Source: Nicotiana tabacum (Eukaryota > Streptophyta > Magnoliopsida > Solanales > Solanaceae). Taken from it: DNA of 64,000 nt. The stretch lies in assembly GCF_000715075.1 (NCBI RefSeq), contig NC_134082.1, forward strand, positions 212,081,448 through 212,145,447. Direction: 5' to 3'. Made by a program: the position numbers and the translations under genes. The notes below the pieces were generated by a model. That model saw only the letters and a list, made by a program, of their open reading frames with translations. It searched no databases and was not told where the DNA came from. Positions 34,732 to 45,064 of the stretch are shown piece after piece; within the stretch, counting starts at the first letter, position 1; each line of letters opens with the position of its first letter.

Positions 34732-36031
34732 TCCGTTTTTAACCAATTTAACCTTCTGTATTTAACGTTAATGTCGCTTGAATACAGCTAAATACATGTC
34801 AAACTTAGCTGGAATTCCAGTTTTTACGCCTATTTTTTTGGTTGTATTAATGAATACAACAGCTTAAATACATAAAATACATTGTATAAAAACATAAAAG
34901 GTATCTGTAACACGTAATATAGCAAAGAGTATCTATAAATGGCTAATTAGACTTAAAAGATGGTGCTTTATGAAAAATTTCCTTATAAATTTAGCCCGAA
35001 CGGCTATAAATGAATTTTGCTCTTTTATAACCAAAGCTCGATTTTTCTGACCGAACGATAGATTCATTTGAATGCCCAAGAAACCAGAGTTCTGTCCAAA
35101 CTGATACTATCCAAATGGGCGAAGGGGTACTTGAACAGAGGGCCGTCTCAGACCAGCGAAGATCGTCGAAAATCAAGGGATTACCTCCGCATAGCCTCCA
35201 ATGTTAAAGTGGGCCTATAATTTCGCTAGAAAAGCCCATTTCTTGTCGAACGGGAACGGGTCAAGGTGATGGAAAACCTGATTATTAAGATTTGTAGCCA
35301 TTAGATAAAAAATGAAAAATTAAAATAAAGTTGGGACAAAAAAGAGCTTCTGCTGCATTAACATTTATCTTGCAATCTAATTGTACATGTATTAGTAATT
35401 TATCACTGCATTTACTCCATGTCCATACATATTTAGTAATTTACTTTTTTAGCTCGTTTTTGATTAATTAATAGTCGGTTAAAGTTGGAAAAAATGAGTA
35501 TTTAAAAGTGAAGTTGAAATAAAAAGGTATTCACTTGAAATACTTTTATAACTAATTTTTTAACTCCAAAATTTTCTATTCCGAAATATAATAATGAACA
35601 ACATTATAAAACACCTATTCTATCCATTCCAATTATATAACAAAGTTTAAATATACTGGAATTTAAGAAAGAAAGAGGTCTTTTGTGATTTGTAATTTTA
35701 AATATATCACAACATTTGTTTGAATATAATTTTTTTTATTAAAGTAAAAATGAGAAATTTTTATAACTTTTTTTTTGTTCAAATAATAAACCTAAATGGA
35801 TGGAGTATTATTTTTTGCAAATAAAACCTGTATTTGTTTTGTTCTTTTTTCTAATGCGTACTTTTTATTTGCCACGTCATGCCGAATCATCACTTCGTCT
35901 TCCTCATCCAATTACAGTACAAAAATAAATTCAGCCATTATATATCAAGATTGCTGCATTTACACTTATTAATTCTAATGCCGTTACAATTTCAACATTA
36001 GCAAAAATAAACAAAGAAAAATTGAGCATCA
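34732..36031. other. Upstream region of the glucuronokinase gene
   Basis: No coding sequence. A degenerate Stowaway-like stretch may lie at about 35619-35808 (CTATTCTATCCATTCC to AAATGGATGGAGTATT, imperfect inverted ends). The rest would hold the promoter and leader of the gene starting at 36032. Confidence 0.4.
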
Positions 36032-36518
36032 ATGGAGATTGCATTAGATAAACAATCAGCGGTGATCGAGCACAAGTCCTATGCCAGAGTTGGACTGCTT
36101 GGAAACCCTAGCGACGTTTATTTTGGGAATACAATTTCTTTTAGCCTCGGAAATTTTTGGGCTTCAGTTCGTCTAGAGCCTTCTACAGATCTCGTCATTG
36201 TTCCTCACCCTTCTCACGATCTCGTTCAGTTCAATTCAATTTCTCACCTGGTATGCTATCTACTACTTTTTTGAAATCCTTATATTGTTTTTTAATATTT
36301 TTTTGGAAGAAATCATTGTTTCGAATTTAGAGGATATATTTGAATCAGTTTTGAGCTGTCTGTCGACCTGGCAATGTGAATAGTTTGGGATTGAGAGATA
36401 GTTGATTGAATGATATGGTTTTGAGTTTATTATTTGGTTTGATTGCGGTTATTCTAAGTGGTCAATTGACGCCGACTTAATGAGGATTGCTAATTCTCAT
36501 CTGAAATATTGGTGCTTA

Positions 36519-36753
36519 CTGCGTCCCAATTTACGTTGTAATCTTCTCTTTTTAGTCATTCTAAAAAAGAATGATACTTTTCAAACATTTAAAATTAATT
36601 TGATTCTAGACTTCTCATTTTTTCCTTGTTGAGATGATTTACGGTCACACAAATATCTAAAACTTATTTTAGACCACATGTTCTAAAAGTTTTTTTCTTA
36701 TTTTAAACTTCATAATCAGTCAAACGGCGTAACATAAAATGAGGTGGAGGAAG
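36519..36753. mobile_element. Stowaway-like MITE in intron 1 of the glucuronokinase gene
   Basis: Ends TGCGTCCCAATTTACG and AAAATGAGGTGGAGGAAG are imperfect inverted repeats of the CTCCCTCCGTCCC type, bounded by TA dinucleotides at 36517-36518 and 36754-36755. It is 235 bp, AT-rich and noncoding. Confidence 0.7.
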
Positions 36754-37852
36754 TAATTAGAATGATAGGTATAACTGCACTTTTGTTTTTCTGCTCTGTG
36801 GATTTGTGTGCAGTTTGATTGATTTGATTTTAAAATATTTTGCTTGTGCTTGTTATCGACAGGTGAACAGATTGCAGAATGAGGGGTACTATGGAGGAGT
36901 GCGTTTACTTATGGCTATTTGTAAAATATTTCACAAGTATTGCAAGGAGAACAATATTACATTACATGATGGAAATTTCACTCTCTCGTATGACACTAAC
37001 ATTCCCCGTCAGGTAGATCTTAACATTGCAAAGGTTTACCTTCCTTTGGATGGTTCAATCTTTGGTTTTATGTCACACTAATTATTGATAAACATAAATT
37101 TTTTTGCTAGTTTATATTGTAAAACATTGTTCAGCTTTTCTCCTTATAATAGCCAGAATATCAAGGTGAATTCAAATAGAGATATGTGAAAGTTTAGATT
37201 TAAGGAAAAAAGATTATGTCTAGAATTGATAATCAGTTGCAAGCATCTAGGTTGTTCTTGTCTTGGTATTAAGAGTGAAGGGTTATTTTCTTATTTGCAC
37301 GAGCAGTTGCATTAGTATTTGCATTATGGATTCAGAAGTCATCACATTTTATGAAAAGTTAATATGGTCTCACTGTTGAGATTTGAGCCAACATTTTGAA
37401 AGTGATTATAGTGTTCCTCACCTTAATGTTGTAGGCAAAATAAGTCAGGTTGAGCTGAAAAATGATTATTTTCAAGTGATTTGTTCCTCACCTTAGTTGC
37501 ATTAGTATTTGCTCTGTTGTCCTCTGTATATTCCAAATTGTCTATCCAATCGAAGTTGAGCTAGCCTGAGGATTATACTGAAGCCTGAAAGTCTGTTCAA
37601 GCTTTAGTTGATTGTTTTATCTCATAGAAACTTCAACCGGGTGAATCTGCTAATTGTCAAGCTGCTCAGCCTCCATGCTTCAAAATTTTGGTGGTGGTGT
37701 CACTATCCATCTCGCTGATAGTGTAGCTTGAGTTCCCATTGTTTACATGTACCTTCAACTAGATGTCTTTTCATTGGTTTACAGTTTACCTAAAATCACT
37801 TAATTGAGTTAACGTTTGTTGGTTGCAATCAGGTGCAATCAAAACCTAGACG

Positions 37853-38110
37853 TTGGACATGATACCTTCTGGATTTTGGATATGCAAGATAAATTAGAAG
37901 TGGTGCACATGCTTGTTTCAATCATAACTAAAAGTTACATGGCACTACATCAATGATCCTTATCTGGATATGTTATTGCAGTTGATCATAGTACCTTCTG
38001 GTTTAAAATATGCAAATAAATTAAAAATAGCACGCATGCTTGTTTCAATCATAGCTAAATGTTACATCACACTATTTAAATGATCATGATCTGGATAAGT
38101 CATCGCTATT
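37853..38110. repeat. Diverged 129-bp tandem duplication in intron 2
   Basis: ACCTTCTGG begins at 37864 and again at 37993. Both units share GCTTGTTTCAATCATA and a TATCTGGATA/GATCTGGATA segment near their ends. Many substitutions separate the units, so the duplication is old. Confidence 0.75.
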
Positions 38111-38375
38111 GATCATAACATAAAAGATATTATCTATCTCATGTTCAAATGGTTGATTGATACACTAAATAATTTCCACATCTCAGACAGGGCTTTCAGG
38201 TTCCAGTGCAATTGTTAGTGCCGCACTGAGTTGCCTTCTTGACTTTTACAAAGTCAGACACCTAATCAAAGTTGAGGTAAGGCCGAACCTTGTCCTAAAT
38301 TCAGAGAAGGAATATGTAGTGTGGAAAATCTTTCCGGTGTCTGGTTCAAAGATTCTTTGAACCAAGTGACTAAGC

Positions 38376-38763
38376 TAGGGGTGGCAAACAGGCGGCTCGG
38401 GTCGGATATGGGACGGGTCGAAAACGGGTAATGGATAACTGGATAAGTTATCCGACCCTGCCCATATTTAATACGGATAAAAAAGGGGTTAACCGACTGA
38501 TAATATGAGTAGCCATATGAGTAGCCATATTATCCATGGCTTCTTGAGTATGAGGAGAAAACCTATTCTCCTAAACTTGAGGAATCCCCAATTTGAGGTT
38601 TTACAAATGTAAAAGTTAAAGTCAATAGTTATCCATTTTCTAAATGGATAATATGGTTCTTTTCCATATTTGACCCGTTTTTAAAAAGTTCATTATCCAA
38701 CCCATTTTTTAGTGGATAATATGGGTGGTTAACTATTTTATTTTAACCATTTTGCCACCATTA
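38376..38763. mobile_element. hAT-like MITE inside the glucuronokinase gene
   Basis: 388 bp with inverted ends TAGGGGTGGCAAA and TTTGCCACCATTA (two mismatches). It is flanked by the imperfect 8-bp duplications GACTAAGC (38368-38375) and GACTGAGT (38764-38771). The interior is rich in GGGTCGGATATGGG and GGATAATATGG words and their reverse complements. It lies exactly in the stretch where the missing exon sequence of the host gene should be. Confidence 0.75.
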
Positions 38764-39875
38764 GACTGAGTTTTACTTGTATATGTTATTTGCTTAGCCA
38801 TGCAATGGGTTTAAATAATCACATTTTGGTCTTCACTTTACAAAAAGAAGTTAGTGAAAAGAATTGGACAAGGAGTATCAATGTAGGATTGTAGACCATG
38901 AAAGAGGCCCTTTAGTTTCAGCACTCTTAACTGGTTAACCTATTATATTTCCCATTAATTTCTTGAAATATTTGTCCAGACAATGGAAGAGATAATGATA
39001 GTAGCAGGGTTTCAAGGAAACATGAATATCAGTGTCCAGATTAACTTTGGCCCTTTGTCACAAAGAATTACTTTGATGAAAGTTGTTACCAAATACTAAA
39101 TCATACTTATTTCTAATGCAGGTACATAGTACAGTTCGACAGAGATGGTTAGAAGGTGATGAATTCATAAGATCAACCATGGAAGAGGTTGCAAACATAG
39201 CTGTGGAGGGACGGAAAGCACTTCTTGAGAAGGACTACATTAAGTTGGTGGCCCTCATGAATCATAATTTTGACCTGAGACGGTAAAACATATGACAACC
39301 TGCTTAGATTGATCAGAGGAATTTGTTAAAATCTTGTCTGTGCTTGGTGTAGTGTCAGTTCCAAACTTATCTTCATGTTATTAATTGTACCGATCTTATG
39401 TCCGGTTAAACTTGGTATTTAAACTAGCAAATTGACTAACTTTGACCATCTAAACTTTTGGTTTTGGACAGAGAATAAATCCAACTGATGGATAAACGGT
39501 TCCTCTCGCCTTTTGCATCTTATTTTTCATAGTTTTGGCGTACTCAAATATTGCTAGAATTGTTATACAATAAGTTGGTAATATGATATGCAATTCTAAT
39601 GCTAAAATTTTGTACGTGGACTATGCAGGCGTATGTTTGGAGATGATGCCCTTGGAGCTATGAATATAGAGATGGTTGAAATTGCTCGAAGGATAGGTGC
39701 TGCTTCCAAGTTCACCGGAAGTGGTGGGGCTGTGGTTGTGTTCTGTCCGGATGGACCTTCACAAGTGAAGCAGTTGGAGGACGCATGCCACAGTGCTGGT
39801 TTCACTTTCCAGCCAATTAAAGTTATGCCTTCGTTTCTAAGCGAAGTTGATCTTCAAACTCTGGGATCACATTGA

Positions 39876-41221
39876 AAATCATGACCTGCTTGCTAAATAT
39901 GGAGCCCTCTGTATTCTTTATTCCTTTCACCTTTTATTGGTCTATGCTAAGCTTATCGGGAAGTATGTACCATTGCCCTTTGTTATTTTATTTGTTCTGA
40001 ATAATGATCATGAGAATTACACATATCTTCATGCAACTTGAGCAATCAAATCCTTTAAAAACATATTGATCTCAATCTTTTATCCGTCTTTGGAATGTGC
40101 GGTCATCCTTACGTTGCAAACCATCCTCTGCCTCCCAACAACTATGTTGCCCCCACTAGTCAAATGCGTCTCAATAAAACTCGTGGCCTAAAGTCAAATT
40201 TTAATAAGATGCTTTAATTTTTTTTTGGTCTATAGTATAGTTATCTTGCAAAATATAGTAGTTTTTTAACCAAAATTGTCCCTTAATCTTTGGGTTGGTC
40301 TAACTTTGTCCTTTATGTATTATGCTAAGCACTTATAGCCCTTTAACTTTGCTAAACTAAGGCAGTTTTGATCCAACTAACAGAATGCCTAACGGAGCAT
40401 TTAGAATCTAACAGTATACCCACGTGGGATGCACACCACGTGGGATGCACATGAAACGGTTAAAAAAGGACCCATCACATTCATCTTCCCAGTTCGTTGG
40501 TTCTTCCAATTCACCCATTTAAATCTAGATATAGCAGGGTTGTGAATGAAAAAAATGAAGCAACTGAAGATTGGATTATGACTCCACTTAGCCAATTTTT
40601 CCATATTATTGGTACTAGGCCACTGGGTACGCTTTGAACTATAAAGTAAATTGGAACTAGTTTATTTAAAAATATATTGTCAATTGGATCTTTAAAGAAT
40701 ACACTATGATACATCTTTAATGCGGTTGTGAAAGTAGAGAACTCTTCAAAAAACTAAAGCAACCTACTTGTGAAAGTAGAGAACTCTTCAAAGAACTAAA
40801 GCAACCTACTTAAAAGTATGAGTAAACTATGAATTAACATTCTCACTAAAGCTATTCATTTGATTTAAACATACATGTTACGTCATAATTCATCTGATAT
40901 ACAACATTAATCTTGTATTATAGTTCCGGTAACATATTTTGAGACAGGAATCTAGAAAGTATCCATGATAATATATGCTTCCGATAGCGCCATCACAAAG
41001 AAAGAAATTTGCAACTCAATTAGCGAAGTGACTGATTCAGGTTTGATTCTAATGTTTTTTGTTAAGATTCAATTGTAACGTTTAATTGTCTCATCTAATA
41101 AGACCAAAATTGCACCATCGAGAGAGAATTATCACGTAAAAAGCTCTGTTTCACGACATATCATGTTAAAAATGTTGTATATATATACCTAGAGATATAT
41201 AAATCATGAAAGGGGGCTTGA
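39876..41221. other. Intergenic, repeats only
   Basis: No gene recognised. A stretch near 40205-40470 with TCCCTTAATCTTTGGGTTGG and a doubled CACGTGGGATGCACA looks transposon-derived. A 42-bp tandem duplication (TTGTGAAAGTAGAGAACTC units at 40726 and 40768) is listed separately. Confidence 0.4.
40726..40809. repeat. 42-bp tandem duplication
   Basis: Two near-identical units starting TTGTGAAAGTAGAG at 40726 and 40768 and ending AAAGCAACCTAC; one difference by eye. Confidence 0.85.
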
Positions 41222-41605
41222 ATGGTTGCGTCTCATAAAGGCAGTACAAGGAATAAAGTCCACCCAGTCTACAGGGAGGGGTCAGTAGCCTTTACACGTA
41301 AGCTAATACAAAATACTGTGGGTACTGAATATCCTGAACGGGATGCATTTGTGTATGATGGTAACAAAACCATTTATGTGGTTGAAAAATTACAATTGGA
41401 ACGATACTCATGGATACTTTCGTACCTTAAGTATGTTGGTGAATTGGAACTTTGCAAGTTGGTGGATTATATGAATAATATCCTCCCAGAGACTCCTGCT
41501 GGAATAGCACGAGCGATGAGTGTTATTTTGAAAGAAAATCCTTCTAGGAAAAGTATATCTATAGATGGAGCTTCTACTCCATTGATGAGCATGCTCAGGA
41601 CTTAG
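41222..41605 (+). CDS. Unidentified 127-codon ORF
   Basis: An uninterrupted frame from ATG to TAG with protein-like composition: mixed charged and hydrophobic residues, no low complexity. Segments include YPERDAFVYDGNKTIYVVEK, ERYSWILSYLKYVGELELCK and LPETPAGIARAMSVILKENP. I do not recognise the family. There is no signal peptide or membrane segment. Upstream AT-rich sequence (TATATATATACC near 41180) could serve as a TATA region. It could be a small gene, an exon fragment or a retrocopy; the surrounding DNA is repeat-rich. Confidence 0.4.
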   Translation: MVASHKGSTRNKVHPVYREGSVAFTRKLIQNTVGTEYPERDAFVYDGNKTIYVVEKLQLERYSWILSYLKYVGELELCKLVDYMNNILPETPAGIARAMSVILKENPSRKSISIDGASTPLMSMLRT

Positions 41606-42350
41606 AGGTTTTGGTTAAAATTTCCAAAATATAGTATTAGTATTACATTGGTTTTTTTTTTTTTTTTTTTGTCTATAGTGTAGTTATCTTATAAAGTATA
41701 CTATTAATATTCACATTGGTAAGAAAATGCAAGTTAATAAGATATTAGCCACACATTTATAATTCGTTACCTCGGATCTTATTGTAAAATCTTTATTTAT
41801 CAATATGAAGATATAAGTATCTTAATTCAAAGTTCTAAAATATTTCTATTGATACTAAATAGATTGTCTTTCTTTCCATTTTTATAAGGATTTAGTATTT
41901 TTTTTTTCTTTCTATAAACTTCAATATTGTCTCAGCGAAAATAACATAGTAAATTCACAACTAAAAATATTTTTGGGGACCCAAAATTTAGGGGCCCTAA
42001 AGTGAAGACTTTACTAGCCTCCCCTTGAGCCACCTTGTCACTAGTCTAGATTTGTGTCGCGTTGGTCTTATACAGTGCTACATGTAATAAGTTTCCTCTT
42101 TAATGGTCTTACACAGTGCTAAACTGGATTTATCAGACCAGATAGTGTTATACCAAAAGATTTGATTTCTTGAATCTTAGACCATTCTTCTTTGACTTTT
42201 TAGAAGACTTGATCAAGTTTTCTTTTGCACTTTGGAAGTCATTGTAGTAAAAAAATATTCGAATGAAAATTTATTAAGGATTAGTTACTTATATGATAAC
42301 TCCAGTTGAACATTTAAGCTTATAATTATATGGAGTATCTTATCAAACTG

Positions 42351-42690
42351 TAAAAATAGCACGGGCTAGCCAGTTTTCGGACTGTTCATTCAAAAATAGC
42401 GGCGTTTGCAAAGTCATTGAAAAATAGCCACTATTTTGCTGCAATACGGAAAGTTCCAGTATAATATATTGGAGATCGGTGCACCTGTGTATGAACGTCC
42501 ATCATATTATGCTGGAACTCCAACACGCGGAAAGTTCCAGCATAATATACTGGAGATTGGAGCACTTGTGTATGAACTTCCAGCATATTATGCTGGACTG
42601 GTATATTATATACTGGAACTCCAGTATATTATACTGGAAGTTCAGTATATTATACTGCAGTATACTGGAACTCCAGTATATTATATTTAT
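42351..42690 (+). repeat. Solanaceae interspersed repeat built of CTCCAGTATATTATACTGGA-like palindromes, copy 1
   Basis: It begins AAAAATAGCACGGGCTAGCC and TTTTCGGACTG. It continues with AAAATAGCCACTATTTTGCTGCA and then a series of GGAAAGTTCCAG, CCAGTATAATATATTGG and TCCAGTATATTATACTGGA palindromes. The 98-codon frame that crosses it only reflects this periodicity. An inverted copy lies at 62270-62690 and a fragment at 63433-63490. Confidence 0.8.
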
Positions 42691-43645
42691 TTGATCGATA
42701 TTTCGCTAAGGGCCTTCGTGCTTCTAATATAGGAAAAGTGAGTCAGTTTATTTGTCTAATAAGTTATTTCAAAAATTTACTAATTTGTTATTAAAAGAAA
42801 TAATTTATATTTTGTTATTCAAATATTAATATAAACTCGTCCTTAGTTTTAAATATTTAACTGTAACAATAAATTTATGTATTTATGTACTAAGCATTAT
42901 ATTCATCATTTGTATTATTGACTTTTATCAACCACGTTTTTTTTTCCTCTTTAATATATTTTTAAATACTTCCTTATTTACTTATAGTTTTTTACTTAGT
43001 CTTGCTTTTAAACTAAGATAATTAATTATCTAGAATTCTATGATAAGGAACAATTCAAATAAAGAGAGTTTTGGTCTTCAAAATATTTGTTAATGTCAAT
43101 GTTCTAAAAATTTAATTCGTTACAATTCTATGACAAATAATAACTCAAACAAAGAGAGATGTAATCTTCAAAATGTTAGTTAATTACAAAAAAATAATTA
43201 AGTTAATCAAATTTCAAAAAGGTAACTATTTTGAACTTTCAATGAATATGACATAAATAAAAGAAAAAACCATCCGAGCAGTGTACATGAAGGTAAAATT
43301 TTGCTACGTTTTAAAATCCAAGATTTTGTATAATATTTTATATCCACGTCGTCTTTTTGATAGTTTGACATGCTTTTATCAATTTATGTCCATTCTTTTA
43401 AAACCTTTAATTACTGGCCAATTGCATTTAATAGTTCAAATAATAAAAGGATATATATAAGGTAAATTTGATTGATTTTAAAGCCCCTAAATATTAGGAC
43501 TTCCTATATAGTAGTTCAAATAAAGAAAGATTTAGGAAGCAAAATTTTAGCTGATTTCAAATTCTTAAATATTAGGTAAATAATTTAATTACGATTTTGT
43601 TTAATATGAAGTCTATTTTTAAAGGGTAAAAAAGGTGAACGACAT
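42691..43645. other. Intergenic, AT-rich, no gene recognised
   Basis: Very AT-rich with loosely repeated phrases (for example CAATTCTATGACAAATAATAACTCAA near 43127, resembling 43040-43060). No coding or RNA gene seen. Confidence 0.4.
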
Positions 43646-43705
43646 TTTGCTAGTTTATTTAATACCAAAATAAGATTTTTTTAGTGTGGCTTTTATTTGC
43701 TATTC
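43646..43705. repeat. 60-bp direct repeat, left flank of the viral insert
   Basis: TTTGCTAGTTTATTTAATAC onward matches 49980-50038 over its length except for one C/G difference and the length of a T run. Viral coding begins directly after it. Confidence 0.9.
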
Positions 43706-43722
43706 TATGGAAATGAATAGTA

Positions 43723-45062
43723 GTGGCAGACTTTATAAAAACTTATAATGACACTGACGCAGAAATAATGTATAAATATATGAAGACTTTCTTAGGAGAA
43801 TCAACAAAGGGCTTATGGAAAGCCAATAAGTCAGAGTTTCCACAAGATTTTCAAACCTTAATAGCAATGGGACCAAATCCTTATAATTTTACAAATAAAA
43901 TATATAGCTTAATCAGAGGCGAAGATCCAAATAGTGCATTAGTAGTATTACAGGAGAACGCTTTAATAAAATTAGAACAATTAAGTATAAGTAGTTGGTT
44001 TCATATAAAAACGTTTTTAAATGATTATTTTTATTATTGTACTATTAGTGGAAACGCTTTTGATCAAGATCTAAGTAAGAAATTATTTAATAAACTATAA
44101 GGAGTCTTAGGAAGAGAAATAGAAGAACGGTGGTATAAAAGAGAGGGAGTAATACAAAAACCAAATGCAAAATAGTCTATAGGACACAAAGTACAACATA
44201 TAATGGAAATACTACAAAAAAATGTACCCATATACAGATACAAAAACAACTTAAACAAAATAATATGAGTTTCTGCAGATCAACTGTGAATACAACACAA
44301 AGTTATGACAAAACTGAATATAAAAAGAAAAAATATAGGAAATATAAACCTCAATACAATAAGGGATATAATAGAAAAAATTATTATCTTAGAAAATCAT
44401 ACCTAGATAAAGATAGACATGTTAGAAAGTATAGAACAGATAGAAACAATAAAAATAAACTAGAATGTTTTACTTGTAGTAATGTAGAACACTTAGCAAA
44501 TACGTGCCCAAAAAAATTAATAATAAAACAAGAAATTCACAGTTAATAGAAGATTTTCAAAAAACTCTAATAAATGTAGACGAATATATGTCAGATAATG
44601 AAAATATATACTCTATAGTATGTGTAGATATAGAAGAAATAACTCAAATAGATACCTCAGAATCAGAAGAAGAAGAAGAAGAAGAAGAAGAAGAAGAAGA
44701 AGAAGAAGAAGAAGAAAGAAGAAGAAGAAGAAGAAGAAGAATTAATAAATGAGATAGGATTAGAAAAATTAGATTTAGAAGAAAATACTTTTGTAAACAT
44801 ATCGGAAAAATGTACCTATAATTTTGAAAGAAATAAAGGATTAGATAGTAATCAGTGCTTTATATGCAAATGGTACCCTAGTATAAATAAAAGGGCTAAA
44901 TGTAAACTATGCTATCTAGAGGAATGTATTTCATGTATAAAAAAAGATTTTGAAACAAAAATAAATAAAGAAGAAAAATACCAAGAGATAAATGATTCTA
45001 CTATGAATTTGAGAATAATGACATTGGAAGCTAGAATAAATGAATTAGAAAAAGAATACAAA
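43723..45062 (+). pseudogene. Viral coat-protein ORF, truncated and frameshifted
   Basis: The first open part (43723-44100) has no ATG and lacks the N-terminus. It stops at TAA 44098-44100, and a second stop (TAG) occurs near 44173. Frame changes before 44265, where a Lys/Tyr/Arg-rich basic stretch is followed by a CX2CX4HX4C zinc finger at about 44468-44510, typical of caulimovirid coat proteins. A Glu run encoded by (GAA)n follows (44665-44741), where the frame slips again. The C-terminal part has several Cys pairs (44858-44940) and ends at TGA near 45066. Confidence 0.8.
44665..44741. repeat. Imperfect (GAA)n microsatellite inside the viral coat ORF
   Basis: About 25 GAA units with one extra A near 44716. 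Before the extra base the frame reads Glu, after it Arg, and it then meets a stop at 44750-44752. The other frame continues with a plausible coat C-terminus. Confidence 0.9.
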
Positions 45063-45064
45063 AA

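Larger units (their letters stand above)
36032..39875 (+). pseudogene. Glucuronokinase (GHMP kinase) gene lacking its middle exon sequence
   Basis: Glucuronokinase phosphorylates D-glucuronate to GlcA-1-P in the inositol-oxygenation route to UDP-glucuronate. Exons by splice sites and frame: 36032-36250 (ARVGLLGNPSDVYFG), 36863-37012 (EGYYGGVRLLMAICK; NIPRQ), 38187 to about 38315 (the GHMP ATP-binding motif GLSGSSAIVSAA, then KVEVRPNLVLNSEKE), 39122-39282 (VHSTVRQRWLEGDEF) and 39629-39875 (MFGDDALGAMNIEMVE; KFTGSGGAVVVFCP; stop TGA). All retained exons are open with GT-AG borders and consistent phase. The segment that follows NSEKE in intact relatives, about 60 residues starting LGIVAGLQDRV, is absent between 38312 and 39122. 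A GT donor at 38316 would join in frame to 39122, so a shortened protein is conceivable, but it would lack part of the catalytic core. Deletion seems recent because no other lesion is seen; a misassembly is also possible. Confidence 0.85.

Noticed and set aside
42436..42732. 98-codon ORF with repeated YNILEIGAPVYE-like phrases
   Set aside because: The periodicity comes from the palindromic DNA repeat, and an inverted copy does not keep the frame.
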